Part shown: positions 18,821-29,400 of the stretch, piece after piece
Numbering within the stretch: the first letter of the stretch is position 1
How the letters are laid out: each line of letters begins with the position of its first letter
Assembly: GCF_963422545.1 (NCBI RefSeq)
Contig: NZ_OY730258.1
Coordinates: 20,105 to 84,104 of the forward strand
Length of the DNA stretch: 64,000 nucleotides
Source: an uncultured Flavobacterium sp.
Lineage (GTDB): Bacteria; Bacteroidota; Bacteroidia; Flavobacteriales; Flavobacteriaceae
Reading direction: 5' to 3'
The notes under the pieces: generated by a model
Told to the model about the DNA's origin: nothing
The model's input: only the letters and a program-made list of their open reading frames with translations
Databases searched by the model: none
Made by a program: the position numbers and the translations under genes

Positions 18821-19050
18821 AAACTACGGCAAGACAAGTGGTATCATTGATAAACTTAGAAATCTTGCAAACTTTAAATAGCACTAATAAATTTACAAAT
18901 CAAATAATTCTTAACTTATCTTTTTTTTACATTTGATTTTTCTTATTAATTAAAACATATTAACTTGCTAAAGAATAAAAATATTGACGACAAATTTGTC
19001 AAAATATTTTTTGTCAAAAATTTATCAAACGCCTTAAAATTCTAACATTT
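18821..19050. other. Region upstream of the efflux operon
   Basis: Noncoding. It contains the perfect palindrome GACAAATTTGTC (18989-19000), followed by two further TTGTCAAAA/TTATCAAA near-repeats up to 19030, immediately before the adaptor gene. These probably carry operator information, but no regulator gene lies beside the operon. Confidence 0.45.
18989..19000. promoter_or_regulatory. Palindrome upstream of RND operon (possible operator)
   Basis: GACAAATTTGTC is a perfect 12-bp palindrome about 50 bases before the efflux adaptor start, with related half-sites TTGTCAAAA downstream. This is typical of a dimeric repressor site, though the binding protein is unknown. Confidence 0.4.
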
Positions 19051-20205
19051 ATGCTTATGTATGCTTTAAAGCTATCAAGACACCTCCTCGCTCTTTTCAT
19101 GTTTCTAACAATTTTCACTTCCTGCAAAAAAGAAGGAAAAAAAGCTATGCCACCTATGCAAGCACCATTTGTAACGGTAAAAACTCAAGACGTCCCCATT
19201 TACAAAGACTTTGCCGGACAGACCTTTGGGGAGTTAGATATTCAATTAATTGCAAGAGTAGATGGTATCTTGACAGGAATTCACTTTAAAGAAGGCCAAA
19301 AAGTTAAAAAAGGACAATTACTATACACAATAGATCCTTTAGAATATGAAACCAAGGTAGAACAAGTACGCGGACAAGTAGCTGCTGCCCAAAGTGTTTT
19401 GGCCAATGCCGATGAAGAACTAAAAAGAATTAGACCGCTTGCAACTATGAATGCTGTGAGCAAACGAGAATTAGATGCCGCAGTAGCCAAAGACAAAGCT
19501 GCAAAATCTAATTATGCAAGTGTTCAGGCGAATTTAAGAAACCAAGAACTAGAACGAAGCTATTGCAACATTATATCTCCAATTGATGGCGTTATCGGAC
19601 TTTCGAATGCGAGATTAGGAGATTACATTACAAAAATGGGTAACGCTTCACAATTAAATACAGTTTCAAAACTCGACAAAGTACGCGTACAATTTACAGT
19701 TAGCGAATCTGATTATCTAAAATATCAAAAGCGTACCAAACAAGGCGAAACAATCACTGATCTACAATTAATATTATCTGATGGAAGCATTCATCCTGAA
19801 AAAGGAACCCTGAACTTTTCAGATACTAAAATAGATCCCACAACAGGAACTGTAACTATTGAAGCACAGTTCCCAAATCCCGACGGGACTTTACGTTCGG
19901 GGCAATTTGGGAAAGTTCGCGTTCTAATTCGCACAGAAAAAAATGCAATCGTAATTCCTCAAAAAGCGGTTACCGAAATTCAGGGGCTTTTTCAGGTTTC
20001 TATAATTGATGATAAAAACACTATAGAAACCCGAATGGTAGAAGTTGGTCAGAAAATAGGTGTCGACTGGATTATTACTAAAGGACTAAAAGCAAACGAA
20101 AAAGTCGCCATAATTGGTAATCAATTTATTCAGCCCGGATCAGTAGTTGTTCCAATCCCTTATGTGGCGGATAAAAAACAGATTATATCATCAAAAAACG
20201 ACTAA
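19051..20205 (+). CDS. RND efflux periplasmic adaptor lipoprotein (MFP, AcrA-like)
   Basis: 384 residues with lipobox IFTSC (Cys25). The HlyD/AcrA layout is visible: lipoyl half-motif LIARVDGILTGIHFKEGQKV (about 69-88), alpha-hairpin with coiled coil (about 105-175, QVAAAQSVLANADEELKRI), second lipoyl half SPIDGVIGLSNARLGDYI, then beta-barrel and membrane-proximal domains. It links the inner-membrane pump to the outer-membrane channel. The pump gene starts 3 bases after its stop. A second ATG at 19057 is also possible but would not change the lipobox. Confidence 0.94.
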   Translation: MLMYALKLSRHLLALFMFLTIFTSCKKEGKKAMPPMQAPFVTVKTQDVPIYKDFAGQTFGELDIQLIARVDGILTGIHFKEGQKVKKGQLLYTIDPLEYETKVEQVRGQVAAAQSVLANADEELKRIRPLATMNAVSKRELDAAVAKDKAAKSNYASVQANLRNQELERSYCNIISPIDGVIGLSNARLGDYITKMGNASQLNTVSKLDKVRVQFTVSESDYLKYQKRTKQGETITDLQLILSDGSIHPEKGTLNFSDTKIDPTTGTVTIEAQFPNPDGTLRSGQFGKVRVLIRTEKNAIVIPQKAVTEIQGLFQVSIIDDKNTIETRMVEVGQKIGVDWIITKGLKANEKVAIIGNQFIQPGSVVVPIPYVADKKQIISSKND

Positions 20206-20208
20206 ATA

Positions 20209-23200
20209 ATGGATAATTTTTTTGTAAGAAGACCGATAGTCGCAATTGTACTATCCATATTTATTGTGCTTATCGGAGGGATGTCGATACTATCTACCCC
20301 AGTGGCACAATATCCAGATATTGCACCTCCTATGGTACAAGTTACTACCAGTTACAGAGGTGCTAATGCCTTAAATGTAGAACAGGCCGTTGCAACACCT
20401 ATCGAACAAAAGGTAAATGGGGTTGAAAACATGTTATACATGCAATCTACCAATACCGGAGATGGAAGTATGTCCCTTTCTATCACTTTTGATATGGGAA
20501 CAGATTTGGATAACGCAACCATGCTTACCCAAAATAGAGTTTCAGAAGCCACAAACAAATTACCAAGTGATGTAAAGACAACGGGGGTTACCACCAAAAA
20601 GTCACTTTCGATGCCCATGTTAATTCTGTCTTTGTACTCTCCCGAGAAAACATTCGACAATAACTTTTTGACCAATTATGCCAACATTAATATAGTTGAT
20701 GCGCTGGCACGTATTAAAGGAGTTGGTGAGGTAACCCTTTACGGAGGTAGTAATTATGCAATGCGTATTTGGGTCAAACCCGATATCATGTCTAAATATA
20801 ATCTTACCATTCCTGATATTATCAAATCAATCCAAGAGCAAAATGCCATTGCTCCCGGAGGAAAATTTGGCGCACCACCAGCAAAAGACAATAACGAGTT
20901 TACGTATAATGTAACCCTTAAAGATCGGTTAGTTGATGCCGAAGATTTTGGAAACATTATCCTAAAATCGAACATAAACAACCAGCAAGTGCGACTAAAA
21001 GATGTTGCAACAGTTTCGTTAGGAACAGAAAGTTATGCTTCAGTAGCCAAATTAAATGGAAGTCCGGCAGGAACCATCGGAATTAAACAAATGCCGGGTT
21101 CCAATGCTTTAGAAGTTGCTGCTAATGTCAAAAAAACCATCGAACAATTAAGCAAACGTTTCCCTCAGGATTTAAAATACAAAGTTTCTTTAGATACAAC
21201 CTTGGCCATTTCTGAAGGTATCAATGAAATTATACATACATTACTTGAAGCGATAATTCTTGTAATCATAGTAGTATTTCTCTTTCTGCAAAACTGGAGA
21301 GCAACCTTGATTCCTTTATTAACAGTACCAGTTTCTTTAATTGGAGTCTTTATGCTTTTTCCTGTTTTAGGATTTTCTGTAAACGTGCTTTCACTTTTAG
21401 GATTAGTACTCGCCATTGGAATCGTCGTCGATGATGCCATTGTGGTTGTCGAGGCCGTGATGCATCATATTGAACATGGAATGAGCCCTCGGGAAGCAAC
21501 TAATCAGGCTATGAAAGAAGTTTCCGGTCCCGTAATTGCCATTGCCATTGTACTTACTGCTGTTTTTATCCCAGTAGCTTTAACCCCTGGAATAACAGGA
21601 CGTTTGTATCAACAATTTGCCATTACAATTGCTATCTCGGTAATATTTTCTGCTTTGAGTGCTTTGACTTTAAGTCCTGCTTTATGTGCTATTTTATTAA
21701 AACCTCACCAGGAATCAAAAGGGCTATTAGGTCGATTTTTTAAAGGTTTCAATGACAAGTTCGATGCTTTTACCAATAGATATACTGGTTTTTCAGGTTA
21801 TTTAATCAAAAAAATGTCCCGAAGTTTTATTTTCATAGGACTTCTGATTGGAGCTATTATTTTCTTGGGAGGAAAAATTCCAGGCGGCTTTGTTCCTGAA
21901 GAAGATCAGGGATATATGTTTGTGAATGTTGAACTTCCTGGTGCTTCTTCACTAGAAAGGACTAATAAAGTGATTGCGAAAGTAGAAAACATCTTGTCCA
22001 AAAATGATGGAATTGAATCTTATACATCCGTTGCCGGATTTAGTTTAATCAAGAACTCTGTAGCTACTAACAATGGTTTTTTCTTTGTCTCATTAAAAGA
22101 ATGGAAAGAACGCAAGCAGGATGTTTTTAAAATCCTAAAAGAGGTAAATGGAAAAGTTGTTTTCGGAATTCCTGAAGCTTCAGTTTTTGCCTTTGGTCCG
22201 CCCCCAATATCGGGAATAGGAAATGCTGCCGGATTCACAATGATGCTTCAGGATAAAGAAGGAAAAAATCCACAATATCTTTTTGAGAATTCACAGCGAT
22301 TTATGGCTGAAGCCAAAAAACGTCCGGAAATTGGTACCATTAGAACTACTTTTAACCCCAATGTCCCACAGATTAGATTAGACATTGACCGTGAAAAAGT
22401 AAGTGAACTCAATCTTTCTTTATCAGATGTAAATCTGGCAATCAGTGCAAGTTTAGGAGGGCAATACGTTAATGAGTTCAATAAATTTGGACGACAATAC
22501 ATCGTTTTACTTCAGGCTGCGCCAAATTATACTGTCAACCCTGATGACATCAATAAGATCTTTGTACGTAGTAAAGACAATAAGATGATTCCGATATCGA
22601 GTATCGCCACTATCCGACAAGAAAGCGGTCCTGAATTCACTACACGATTCAACTTGTATCGAGCGGCAGAAATTGGAGGAACTCCAGCACCGGGATTTAC
22701 CTCTGCTGAAGCCATGAAAGCGTTAGAAGAAACAGCCGACAAAGTATTGCCTGCGGGAATGGGATACGAATGGTCTAATATGAGTTATCAGGAAAAACAA
22801 GCAGAAGGAAAAGGAAATACCGTATTTATTATGGCCTTGCTTTTTGTATTTTTAATTCTAGCAGCCCAATACGAAAGTTGGAAACTGCCATTTAGTGTAC
22901 TGTTGGGAACACCATTTGCTGTTTTTGGTGCCTTTTTAGGGTTGTATCTCTGTCGATTGTTTAGTCCTGATTATGTTAACAATGTCTTTGCGCAGATTGG
23001 ACTGGTAATGCTTATTGGTCTGGCTGCCAAAAATGCCATTTTAATTGTAGAATTTGCCAAAGAAGAATATGAAAAAGGAATGTCTGCAAAAGAAGCTGCC
23101 TTATATGCAGCAAAATTACGTTTCCGTCCAATTCTAATGACCGCCTTTGCTTTTATTCTGGGAGTTACCCCTTTGCTTACAGCAACCGGAGCCGGAGCTC

Positions 23201-23355
23201 AAGCCAGAAAAGTTATGGGAATGACCGTTTTTAGCGGTATGCTCATTGCCACAATTTTAGGGGTTTGTCTGATCCCGGTACTATTTGTATTTATTGAAAG
23301 TTTTGGTAAAAAAAAGTCAAAGGAAACTCAAGAAACTAAAAAGGAAAAAGAATGA
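20209..23355 (+). CDS. RND multidrug efflux pump, HAE-1 (AcrB-like) family
   Basis: 1048 residues, the usual length of AcrB-type pumps. It begins MDNFFVRRPIVAIVLSI. Twelve membrane segments are implied by the typical arrangement. The proton-relay motif VVDDAIVVVEAV lies at about 405-416, and the second relay region is LAAKNAILIVEFAKEE (about 940-955). The porter-domain signature NVEQAVATPIEQKVNGVENM is present near 55-75. It exports lipophilic drugs, dyes or detergents by proton antiport. The last codons overlap the outer-membrane factor gene by 4 bases (ATGA), so the tripartite system is one operon. Confidence 0.96.
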   Translation: MDNFFVRRPIVAIVLSIFIVLIGGMSILSTPVAQYPDIAPPMVQVTTSYRGANALNVEQAVATPIEQKVNGVENMLYMQSTNTGDGSMSLSITFDMGTDLDNATMLTQNRVSEATNKLPSDVKTTGVTTKKSLSMPMLILSLYSPEKTFDNNFLTNYANINIVDALARIKGVGEVTLYGGSNYAMRIWVKPDIMSKYNLTIPDIIKSIQEQNAIAPGGKFGAPPAKDNNEFTYNVTLKDRLVDAEDFGNIILKSNINNQQVRLKDVATVSLGTESYASVAKLNGSPAGTIGIKQMPGSNALEVAANVKKTIEQLSKRFPQDLKYKVSLDTTLAISEGINEIIHTLLEAIILVIIVVFLFLQNWRATLIPLLTVPVSLIGVFMLFPVLGFSVNVLSLLGLVLAIGIVVDDAIVVVEAVMHHIEHGMSPREATNQAMKEVSGPVIAIAIVLTAVFIPVALTPGITGRLYQQFAITIAISVIFSALSALTLSPALCAILLKPHQESKGLLGRFFKGFNDKFDAFTNRYTGFSGYLIKKMSRSFIFIGLLIGAIIFLGGKIPGGFVPEEDQGYMFVNVELPGASSLERTNKVIAKVENILSKNDGIESYTSVAGFSLIKNSVATNNGFFFVSLKEWKERKQDVFKILKEVNGKVVFGIPEASVFAFGPPPISGIGNAAGFTMMLQDKEGKNPQYLFENSQRFMAEAKKRPEIGTIRTTFNPNVPQIRLDIDREKVSELNLSLSDVNLAISASLGGQYVNEFNKFGRQYIVLLQAAPNYTVNPDDINKIFVRSKDNKMIPISSIATIRQESGPEFTTRFNLYRAAEIGGTPAPGFTSAEAMKALEETADKVLPAGMGYEWSNMSYQEKQAEGKGNTVFIMALLFVFLILAAQYESWKLPFSVLLGTPFAVFGAFLGLYLCRLFSPDYVNNVFAQIGLVMLIGLAAKNAILIVEFAKEEYEKGMSAKEAALYAAKLRFRPILMTAFAFILGVTPLLTATGAGAQARKVMGMTVFSGMLIATILGVCLIPVLFVFIESFGKKKSKETQETKKEKE

Positions 23356-24716
23356 AAAATCTAAAACTTATACTAGCATTACTTTTGATAGCTATTTTTC
23401 CCTATGGATGCATGGTTGGACCTAAATATGTTCAGCCGGAACAACCTAAAGCGGAAAGCTTCTTAAATGGCGATCATAGTACTGATACAACAAATACGGT
23501 ACGAACCATAAAATGGTCAACAATATTTAATGATCCTGTTTTAATTGGATTAATCGATAAAGGACTTCAGAACAACTTTGATCTAAAAATTGCTGTCGCA
23601 CGTCTGGAACAAGCTAAAGCCAATCTGGGAATTGCCAAAGCCGATTTATATCCTTCTTTTCAGTACTCAGGACAAGTAAATAGTGCCGAAACCTTCATGC
23701 AACCTAGTTCTGCTTTTGCAAATATGTCCTGGGAGTTGGATTTTTGGGGGAAATATCGTCATCAGAATAAAGCACTTCAAAATGATCTTTTAGCAACTGA
23801 TGAAGCTCGAAAAGTGGTGCTTTCGGACATAGTTAGCAATATTGCTATTTCGTATTTTCAATTGCGCGATTTTGACAATCAGTTAGAGATCACCATTCAT
23901 ACATTAGAAACAAGACAAAAAGCCTACGATATCATAAACGAGCGTTTTAAAAGTGGCTATGTTGCCGAATTGGATAAAGTTCAAATAGAACAGCAAGTGG
24001 CAATTGCCCAGGCCAATATTCCGGCTATTAAAAGACAAATTACGGCACTTGAAAATTCGATTTCTATTTTAATCGGGAAAGTTCCGGGACCCATTGAGAG
24101 AGGAAAAACAAATAATGAATTACTGGTTACATCAACTTTCCCAATATCAGTTCCATCAGCTTTGCTTGAAAACAGACCTGACGTAAAAGCCACTGAACTT
24201 TTGTACCGATCTGCAAATGAAAAAATTGGAGTTGCCCAAGCCATGAGATATCCTTCCTTTAATATTGCAGCATTTGCTGGTTTTACAAGTGTTTTGGTTG
24301 CAGATTTATTTAATGATGCTTCTTACACTCAAAATATTGGTGCCGGAGTTACGGGACCAATTTTCAACTTCGGAAAAAACAAACGCCGCGTCGAAGTAAA
24401 CCGTCAAATCGCCGAAGAACGCAAACTAAACTTTCAAAAAACCTATTTAATTGCTATTTCAGAAGTAGAAAACTCTCTTCAAAATGTTGCGATGTATAAA
24501 GAAGAATGGACGGCAAGAAATAAACAAGTTGTAGCTGCCCAAACAAACTACGATTTATCAAACGCCAGATATTATAACGGTTATGTTTCGTATTTAGAAG
24601 TTCTGGATGCTCAAAGATCATTATTTGAAGCACAACTTAGTCTTTCTCAATTAACACAAAAACAATTAACCTCAATGATCCAGTTGTACAAAGCACTTGG
24701 TGGAGGATGGAATTGA
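23352..24716 (+). CDS. RND outer-membrane efflux lipoprotein (NodT/OprM family)
   Basis: 454 residues with lipobox FPYGC (Cys20) followed by MVGPKYVQPE, the classic N-terminus of NodT-type factors. Two OEP repeats are apparent (about 60-240 and 260-450), with long helical segments such as ALQNDLLATDEARKVVLSDI and a final coiled helix ending in KALGGGWN. It forms the trimeric channel for the adaptor and pump encoded upstream. Confidence 0.94.
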   Translation: MKNLKLILALLLIAIFPYGCMVGPKYVQPEQPKAESFLNGDHSTDTTNTVRTIKWSTIFNDPVLIGLIDKGLQNNFDLKIAVARLEQAKANLGIAKADLYPSFQYSGQVNSAETFMQPSSAFANMSWELDFWGKYRHQNKALQNDLLATDEARKVVLSDIVSNIAISYFQLRDFDNQLEITIHTLETRQKAYDIINERFKSGYVAELDKVQIEQQVAIAQANIPAIKRQITALENSISILIGKVPGPIERGKTNNELLVTSTFPISVPSALLENRPDVKATELLYRSANEKIGVAQAMRYPSFNIAAFAGFTSVLVADLFNDASYTQNIGAGVTGPIFNFGKNKRRVEVNRQIAEERKLNFQKTYLIAISEVENSLQNVAMYKEEWTARNKQVVAAQTNYDLSNARYYNGYVSYLEVLDAQRSLFEAQLSLSQLTQKQLTSMIQLYKALGGGWN

Positions 24717-24782
24717 TGAATAAATAAAGTATATATAGTAACACATCAAGTAATTCTTAAATCAACTTATATTATTTAATTC

Positions 24783-24816
24783 AAAAAAAGGCACTTTAAA
24801 AAAAGTGCTTTTTTTG
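24783..24816 (+). terminator. Rho-independent terminator of the efflux operon
   Basis: AAAAGGCACTTT-AAA-AAAAGTGCTTTTTTT: an A-rich stem with GCACTT/AAGTGC core and a run of seven T. Confidence 0.85.
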
Positions 24817-24910
24817 TACCTCAGTTGTTTCATCTTATTTTAAATTGTAAAAAGCAAGCCCGCTATTAGTCGCACTTTTGGTCAATAATATACTTTGGAG
24901 TTACCTCCAA

Positions 24911-24982
24911 TTTTGCCACAAAAAGTTAAGACGGTTTTATAGATATTTCACCGGTCTAAGTTTTGTGGCAGAATCGTGGCAC
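24911..24982. repeat. Dispersed palindromic repeat family A, copy 2
   Basis: The best-preserved copy. GCCACAAAAAGTTAAGACGG on the left is a near-perfect inverted match of CCGGTCTAAGTTTTGTGGC on the right, spaced by about 16 bases, and is followed by AGAATCGTGGCAC. It lies upstream of the toxin-antitoxin pair, and a half copy lies just downstream of it (25886-25915). Confidence 0.65.
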
Positions 24983-25202
24983 GAGACTTTTTGAACAATT
25001 AATGAACCGGCAAAATGATAACCTAAGAAGTTTAGGTTCGAATATATTAAAACGCTGTTTATTTAGCTATTTCTCTCGGTAACAGGTTCGTGTCCTCTTA
25101 CATCTCTATGATATTTACTAATTTTTAATATTTATAAAATAAAACTTACTAAACAATTAAAAAAAACTATTTCATCTCGAAATATGTTTTCCATTTTAAA
25201 AT

Positions 25203-25224
25203 TTTGGTGTAAATTTACACCAAA
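25203..25224. promoter_or_regulatory. Perfect 22-bp palindromic operator of the toxin-antitoxin pair
   Basis: Two perfect inverted half-sites of TTTGGTGTAAA meet without a gap, 17 bases before the antitoxin ATG. Ribbon-helix-helix antitoxins of the ParD type usually repress their own promoter through such a site, alone or with the toxin. Confidence 0.7.
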
Positions 25225-25240
25225 TCAAAACTTTATTATT

Positions 25241-25486
25241 ATGACACGTCAAAGTATATCATTAACTGCTCCTAATGAAGAGTGGCTAAAAAATCAGGTT
25301 AACACAGAAGAGTTTAGTAGTAAAAGTGAAGCAATTAACTATTTGATCAAACAAGCTCGTTCACAAGAGGAATACTATGAATTTGTGAGAGCTAAAATAG
25401 ATAAGGGAGAAAAAAGTGGTTTTGCAAAAAAACAAACTAGAGAAGAAATGTTAGCCGAATTTAAAAAAGATTTGCCTAATGTATAG
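25241..25486 (+). CDS. parD: ParD-like ribbon-helix-helix antitoxin
   Basis: 81 residues from the ATG at 25241. An in-frame start 57 bases upstream is rejected because it would run through the palindromic operator. The N-terminus (RQSISLTAPNEEWLKNQV) fits the beta strand and first helix of a ParD-type RHH domain, and EAINYLIKQARSQEEYYEF the following helices. The acidic/basic C-terminal tail (about 55-81) would wrap the toxin. It overlaps the toxin gene by 8 bases, the usual coupling for this class. Confidence 0.88.
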   Translation: MTRQSISLTAPNEEWLKNQVNTEEFSSKSEAINYLIKQARSQEEYYEFVRAKIDKGEKSGFAKKQTREEMLAEFKKDLPNV

Positions 25487-25757
25487 CTATTATTTAAGTA
25501 GCGAAGCCAAAGAAGATTTAAGAAGAATTTATTATTATGGTGTTAGTAAGTTTGGCATTGATCAAGCTGATAACTATTTTAATATGTTTTATGATTGTTT
25601 TGATAAAATAGAAGGAAATCCTTTTTTATTTCCTTCTGCCAACCACATTAAAAGAGGATATCGTTATTGTGTTTGTGGTGTTGACACTATTTACTACCAA
25701 ATCAATGGAGATAAACGGGTAGAGATTATTACCATTATTGGAAGGCAAGACTTTTAG
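25479..25757 (+). CDS. parE: RelE/ParE-family toxin
   Basis: 92 residues, typical length. The pattern YYLSSEAKEDLRRIYYYGVSKFG (helical hairpin) followed by HIKRGYRYCVCGVDTIYYQINGD and VEIITIIGRQDF matches ParE: a conserved basic residue before the beta sheet and a terminal GRQD. ParE proteins poison gyrase, while RelE relatives cut mRNA on ribosomes; the lack of RelE-like catalytic Lys/His clusters favours ParE. The pair sits between two copies of repeat A, as if it were a mobile cassette. Confidence 0.88.
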   Translation: MYSYYLSSEAKEDLRRIYYYGVSKFGIDQADNYFNMFYDCFDKIEGNPFLFPSANHIKRGYRYCVCGVDTIYYQINGDKRVEIITIIGRQDF

Positions 25758-26492
25758 AGCAGTTCCACTTAGTTTTTTGCAGCGAAAATAATTTATTATA
25801 GTCTATACCAAAGCTAAAAAATCATTTTTTTTAATTACAGATCTATCTCAAATTTCTTAAGATAACCCGACTGGTGAGGATACCCTTTTGCCATAGAAAG
25901 TTAAGCCGGTCTATTTAATATTAATATACTTGAACGTACCAATTGTGCTTTTAAATCATTTAAGGAGGTAAGTAACAAATTAGCATTAATTTTATTAAAT
26001 ACATGCCTACTGAAAACTATTTATTTTAGTATTTTTTCTAGTTAGTGCATTCAAGTATATAATTGTCTTAAAATTTAGGTATATATTAATTATCACCATA
26101 AAATCATACCTGTATCAAATAATTACAACTATCTAATTTTTAACACATTACATAACGATCCGTATGGATAATATTATTATATTTGGCTTATTTTTTTTTG
26201 AAAATTAAAAATTAAGATACCTAAACTTAGGATATAGTTCTGTTTTGGCAGAAGCAACATTGTCCTTCCAATCTATTATTATAAAATTTACAGATGTAAA
26301 TTCAGCCTGTTATCTTCCGATCTTACTCCCTCCTTTTATGCCTATTATCAACCGAAATATATCATACATTTTATGATAAATCTATTGAAACAAGCATAGA
26401 TAAAACAAATACTTAGTTCTATAAATCATGTTTTGTCTCCGCACTTATAACTTTTTTGAGGATTGTTTAATCACTATTTAAATAAATACATT
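25758..26492. other. Long AT-rich noncoding region
   Basis: About 730 bases without a credible gene. It contains the half repeat A at 25886-25915, and a 10-bp inverted pair TATACTTGAA (about 25925) / TTCAAGTATA (about 26050). The promoter of the NRPS-like gene must lie near the right end, but no clear TTTG/TAnnTTTG pair was found. Confidence 0.5.
25886..25915. repeat. Dispersed repeat family A, copy 3 (left half only)
   Basis: GGATACCC followed by TTTTGCCATAGAAAGTTAAGCCGGT matches the left arm of copies 1, 2 and 4. The right arm (TAAGTTTTGTGGC) is missing. Confidence 0.5.
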
Positions 26493-29400
26493 ATGAATGC
26501 ATCAAACCCAAATCATGAAGTTTATGGATCGCAACAAAACAGTGCTCCTACTCATCTTACAGAACAAGAAAAAAATCATCTGCTTTACACCTTTAATGAT
26601 ACAAGCACCCTAAACGCTAACCATATTACATTGCCTGATCTGTTTAAAGAAACTGTACATAAGTACAAGAATAATACAGCAATTGTTTGTGGTAATGACA
26701 GTATCACTTATCAACAATTGGATGAGGAAAGTAATAAAGTAGCCAATTATCTACTATCTATTGGTATAAGTACAGAATCTCTTGTTCCTATTCAACTAAA
26801 CCGTTCTATTGAACTGATTATTTCCATTCTGGGTATTTTAAAATCTGGCGCTGCATATATCCCGCTAGACTATTCACTGCCACATAAAAGAGTTTCTTAT
26901 ATCATTGCAGACGCTGAGGCTAAAATCATTATAACAGACAGTGTAAATACGGGTTTAATATCTAAGGAAGCAAAATGTATTTCTTTATCAGATGCTGTAG
27001 TACAACAACAATCTACAGAACCTTTATCTATAACCATCTCACGAGATAATCTCGCTTATGTTATTTATACATCCGGCTCTACAGGAAACCCAAAAGGTGT
27101 GATGGTAGCTCATCACTCTATTCAGCATCTGATAACCTGGCATAATAAACATTTTAATGTAACCGCCAATAGTAGTCTTAGCTTTGTTACAGGATCTGGT
27201 TTTGATATTGCCGTTTGGGAAATTTGGTCTTCACTTGTTGCAGGTTCAGTATTGTATATTGCCGATAATGATGAGCGAACAAATGCCGCTCAGTTGTTGG
27301 ACTATTATGGTCGTAATAAGATAACCCATGGATTTGCTCCAACTGTTTTAGTACCGGACATTGTAAAAGAATCCCAACAAAAAAAACTTTCATTAATCTA
27401 TTTGTTTACAGCAGGCGAGAAATTAAAACCAGTAAATACTCACGGACTTCCCTACATATTAGTAGATTATTATGGCCCTACAGAATGTACCGTTTATGCC
27501 ACTTTTTATACGGTGAACCGTACAGATGGTCTATATGTTTCTTCTATTGGCAAGCCTATTGCCAATACACAGGCTTATGTACTTAGCCCTCAACTAGATC
27601 TGTTGCCAATAGGCGCGGTAGGTGAATTATGCATCAGTGGTGCATGTTTATCTAAAGGTTACTGGCGACAACCAGAATTAACCAATCAGAAATTTATAGC
27701 ACATCCTTTTAAACCTGAAGAAAAATTATATAAAACAGGCGATCTTGTACGCTGGCAGGATGAAGGTAATATCGAATATATTGGAAGAATTGATAATCAG
27801 GTAAAAATACGCGGCTACAGGATCGAACTGGGTGAAATAGAAAATGCACTTATGAGCATTCCTAACGTCAATAAAGCAGTAGTGATTGCTAAAGAAAATA
27901 ATAAGCAGTATAAAACATTGGTGGCATTTATTGTGTTGGATAAAAAAATAAATAAAGTGAATGAGCCAACTTCTACAAATGACATTCGACAACATCTCAA
28001 ACAAGAATTACCCGGATATATGATTCCTGCGCATTTCATTTTAACAGAGGAAATGCCGATGAATGCAAATGGTAAAACCGACCTCAACCGTCTGCAGGAG
28101 TTTTCTTTACAACATAATCCCGGCGTCGGTATTATGGCTCCAAAAACAGAAGCAGAAGAAATTATTACCCATATATGGGCAGATTTACTAGAGAGAGCAG
28201 AAATTGACATAACTGATAATTTCTTTGATATTGGCGGAGATTCCTTACTGGTTGCGGTTGCTGTAACAGACATTACCAGTAAGATGAATGTCAAGGTATA
28301 CATGAGAGATTTATATCAGTATCCAACAATACAATCACTTGCAGCTAAATTAACGGAACGAAAAATCGCTGTTGCAGATATTCCCGAAGAAGATGTAGAA
28401 CCGGTAATTGAATTACAGAAAGATGTTTATTTATCACCCGATACTGTAATCACTGGTAGTTTTGATACCAATAAACTCATCGACCCTACACACATCTTTC
28501 TTACAGGTGTTACAGGTTTTATAGGGATTAATTTGGTAGAAGAATTACTGACAAAAACTGAAGCTGTTATTTATTGCTTAATACGCGCCAAAAACGAGTA
28601 TGATGCACTACTCAAAATTAATGAGTTGCTGGATAAATTTCAAATTTCAATAAGTGAAGAATTAAAAAAGAGGATTGTACCTATAATTGGAGATCTAACG
28701 AAAAAAAACTTAGGCTTGCCAGATAAACAATTCGATATGCTGTCAGATACAATAGATGTCATTTACCATTCTGCCAGTTCTGTAAATTTTATTCAACCTT
28801 ATTCGTACATGAAAGCCACAAATGTTGATGGTCTTCGGGAAATTGTACATTTTGCAGCGCATAATAAACTCAAATGTCTAGTACTTTTATCTACCATATC
28901 TGTTTATAGTTGGGGACATGTGTTTACAAATAAAACTGTTATGACGGAGCAGGATGACATAAAACAAAATATCCTCGCCATTAGCAAAGACATTGGTTAT
29001 GTTCGAAGTAAATATGTAATGGAAGAGATTGCAGATCTAGCCGCATCAAAGGGATTGCCGGTTATTACTTACCGTCTTGGATATGCCATGTGTCATGAGA
29101 CAAGTGGTGCCAGTGCACCTTACCAATGGTGGGCAGGTCTGGTAAAACTTTGCCTGAAGCACAATACATATCCTGCTCTCACAGAATTACGTGAAGGCTT
29201 GATTACGGTAGATTATATGGTAAAATCAATGGCACATATTTCTAAAAATCCGGATGCTATTGGTCATAAATTTAACCTGATTGCATCCCCAGAAACGAAT
29301 CTAACTCTTGATCAATTCTTTCAGTTGTTACATAAATATTATCCTCTACAATTAAATAAATTACCATATAAAGAATGGCGAAAACTTTGGGAAGACAACA

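Larger units (their letters stand above)
24717..25202. other. Noncoding spacer with terminator and repeat A copy 2
   Basis: Holds the efflux-operon terminator and the palindromic repeat at 24911-24982. The stretch after it contains GGTTCGAATATATT (about 25034), which also follows repeat A copy 1. No gene seen. Confidence 0.5.

Noticed and set aside
24990..25056. GGTTCGAATAT strings at about 415 and 25034 as tRNA T-arms
   Set aside because: No acceptor, D or anticodon stem can be assembled around them; they are kept only as part of the repeat A neighbourhood.
25184..25240. Upstream start for the ParD antitoxin
   Set aside because: Translation would cross the palindromic operator, and the added residues are absent from typical antitoxins.
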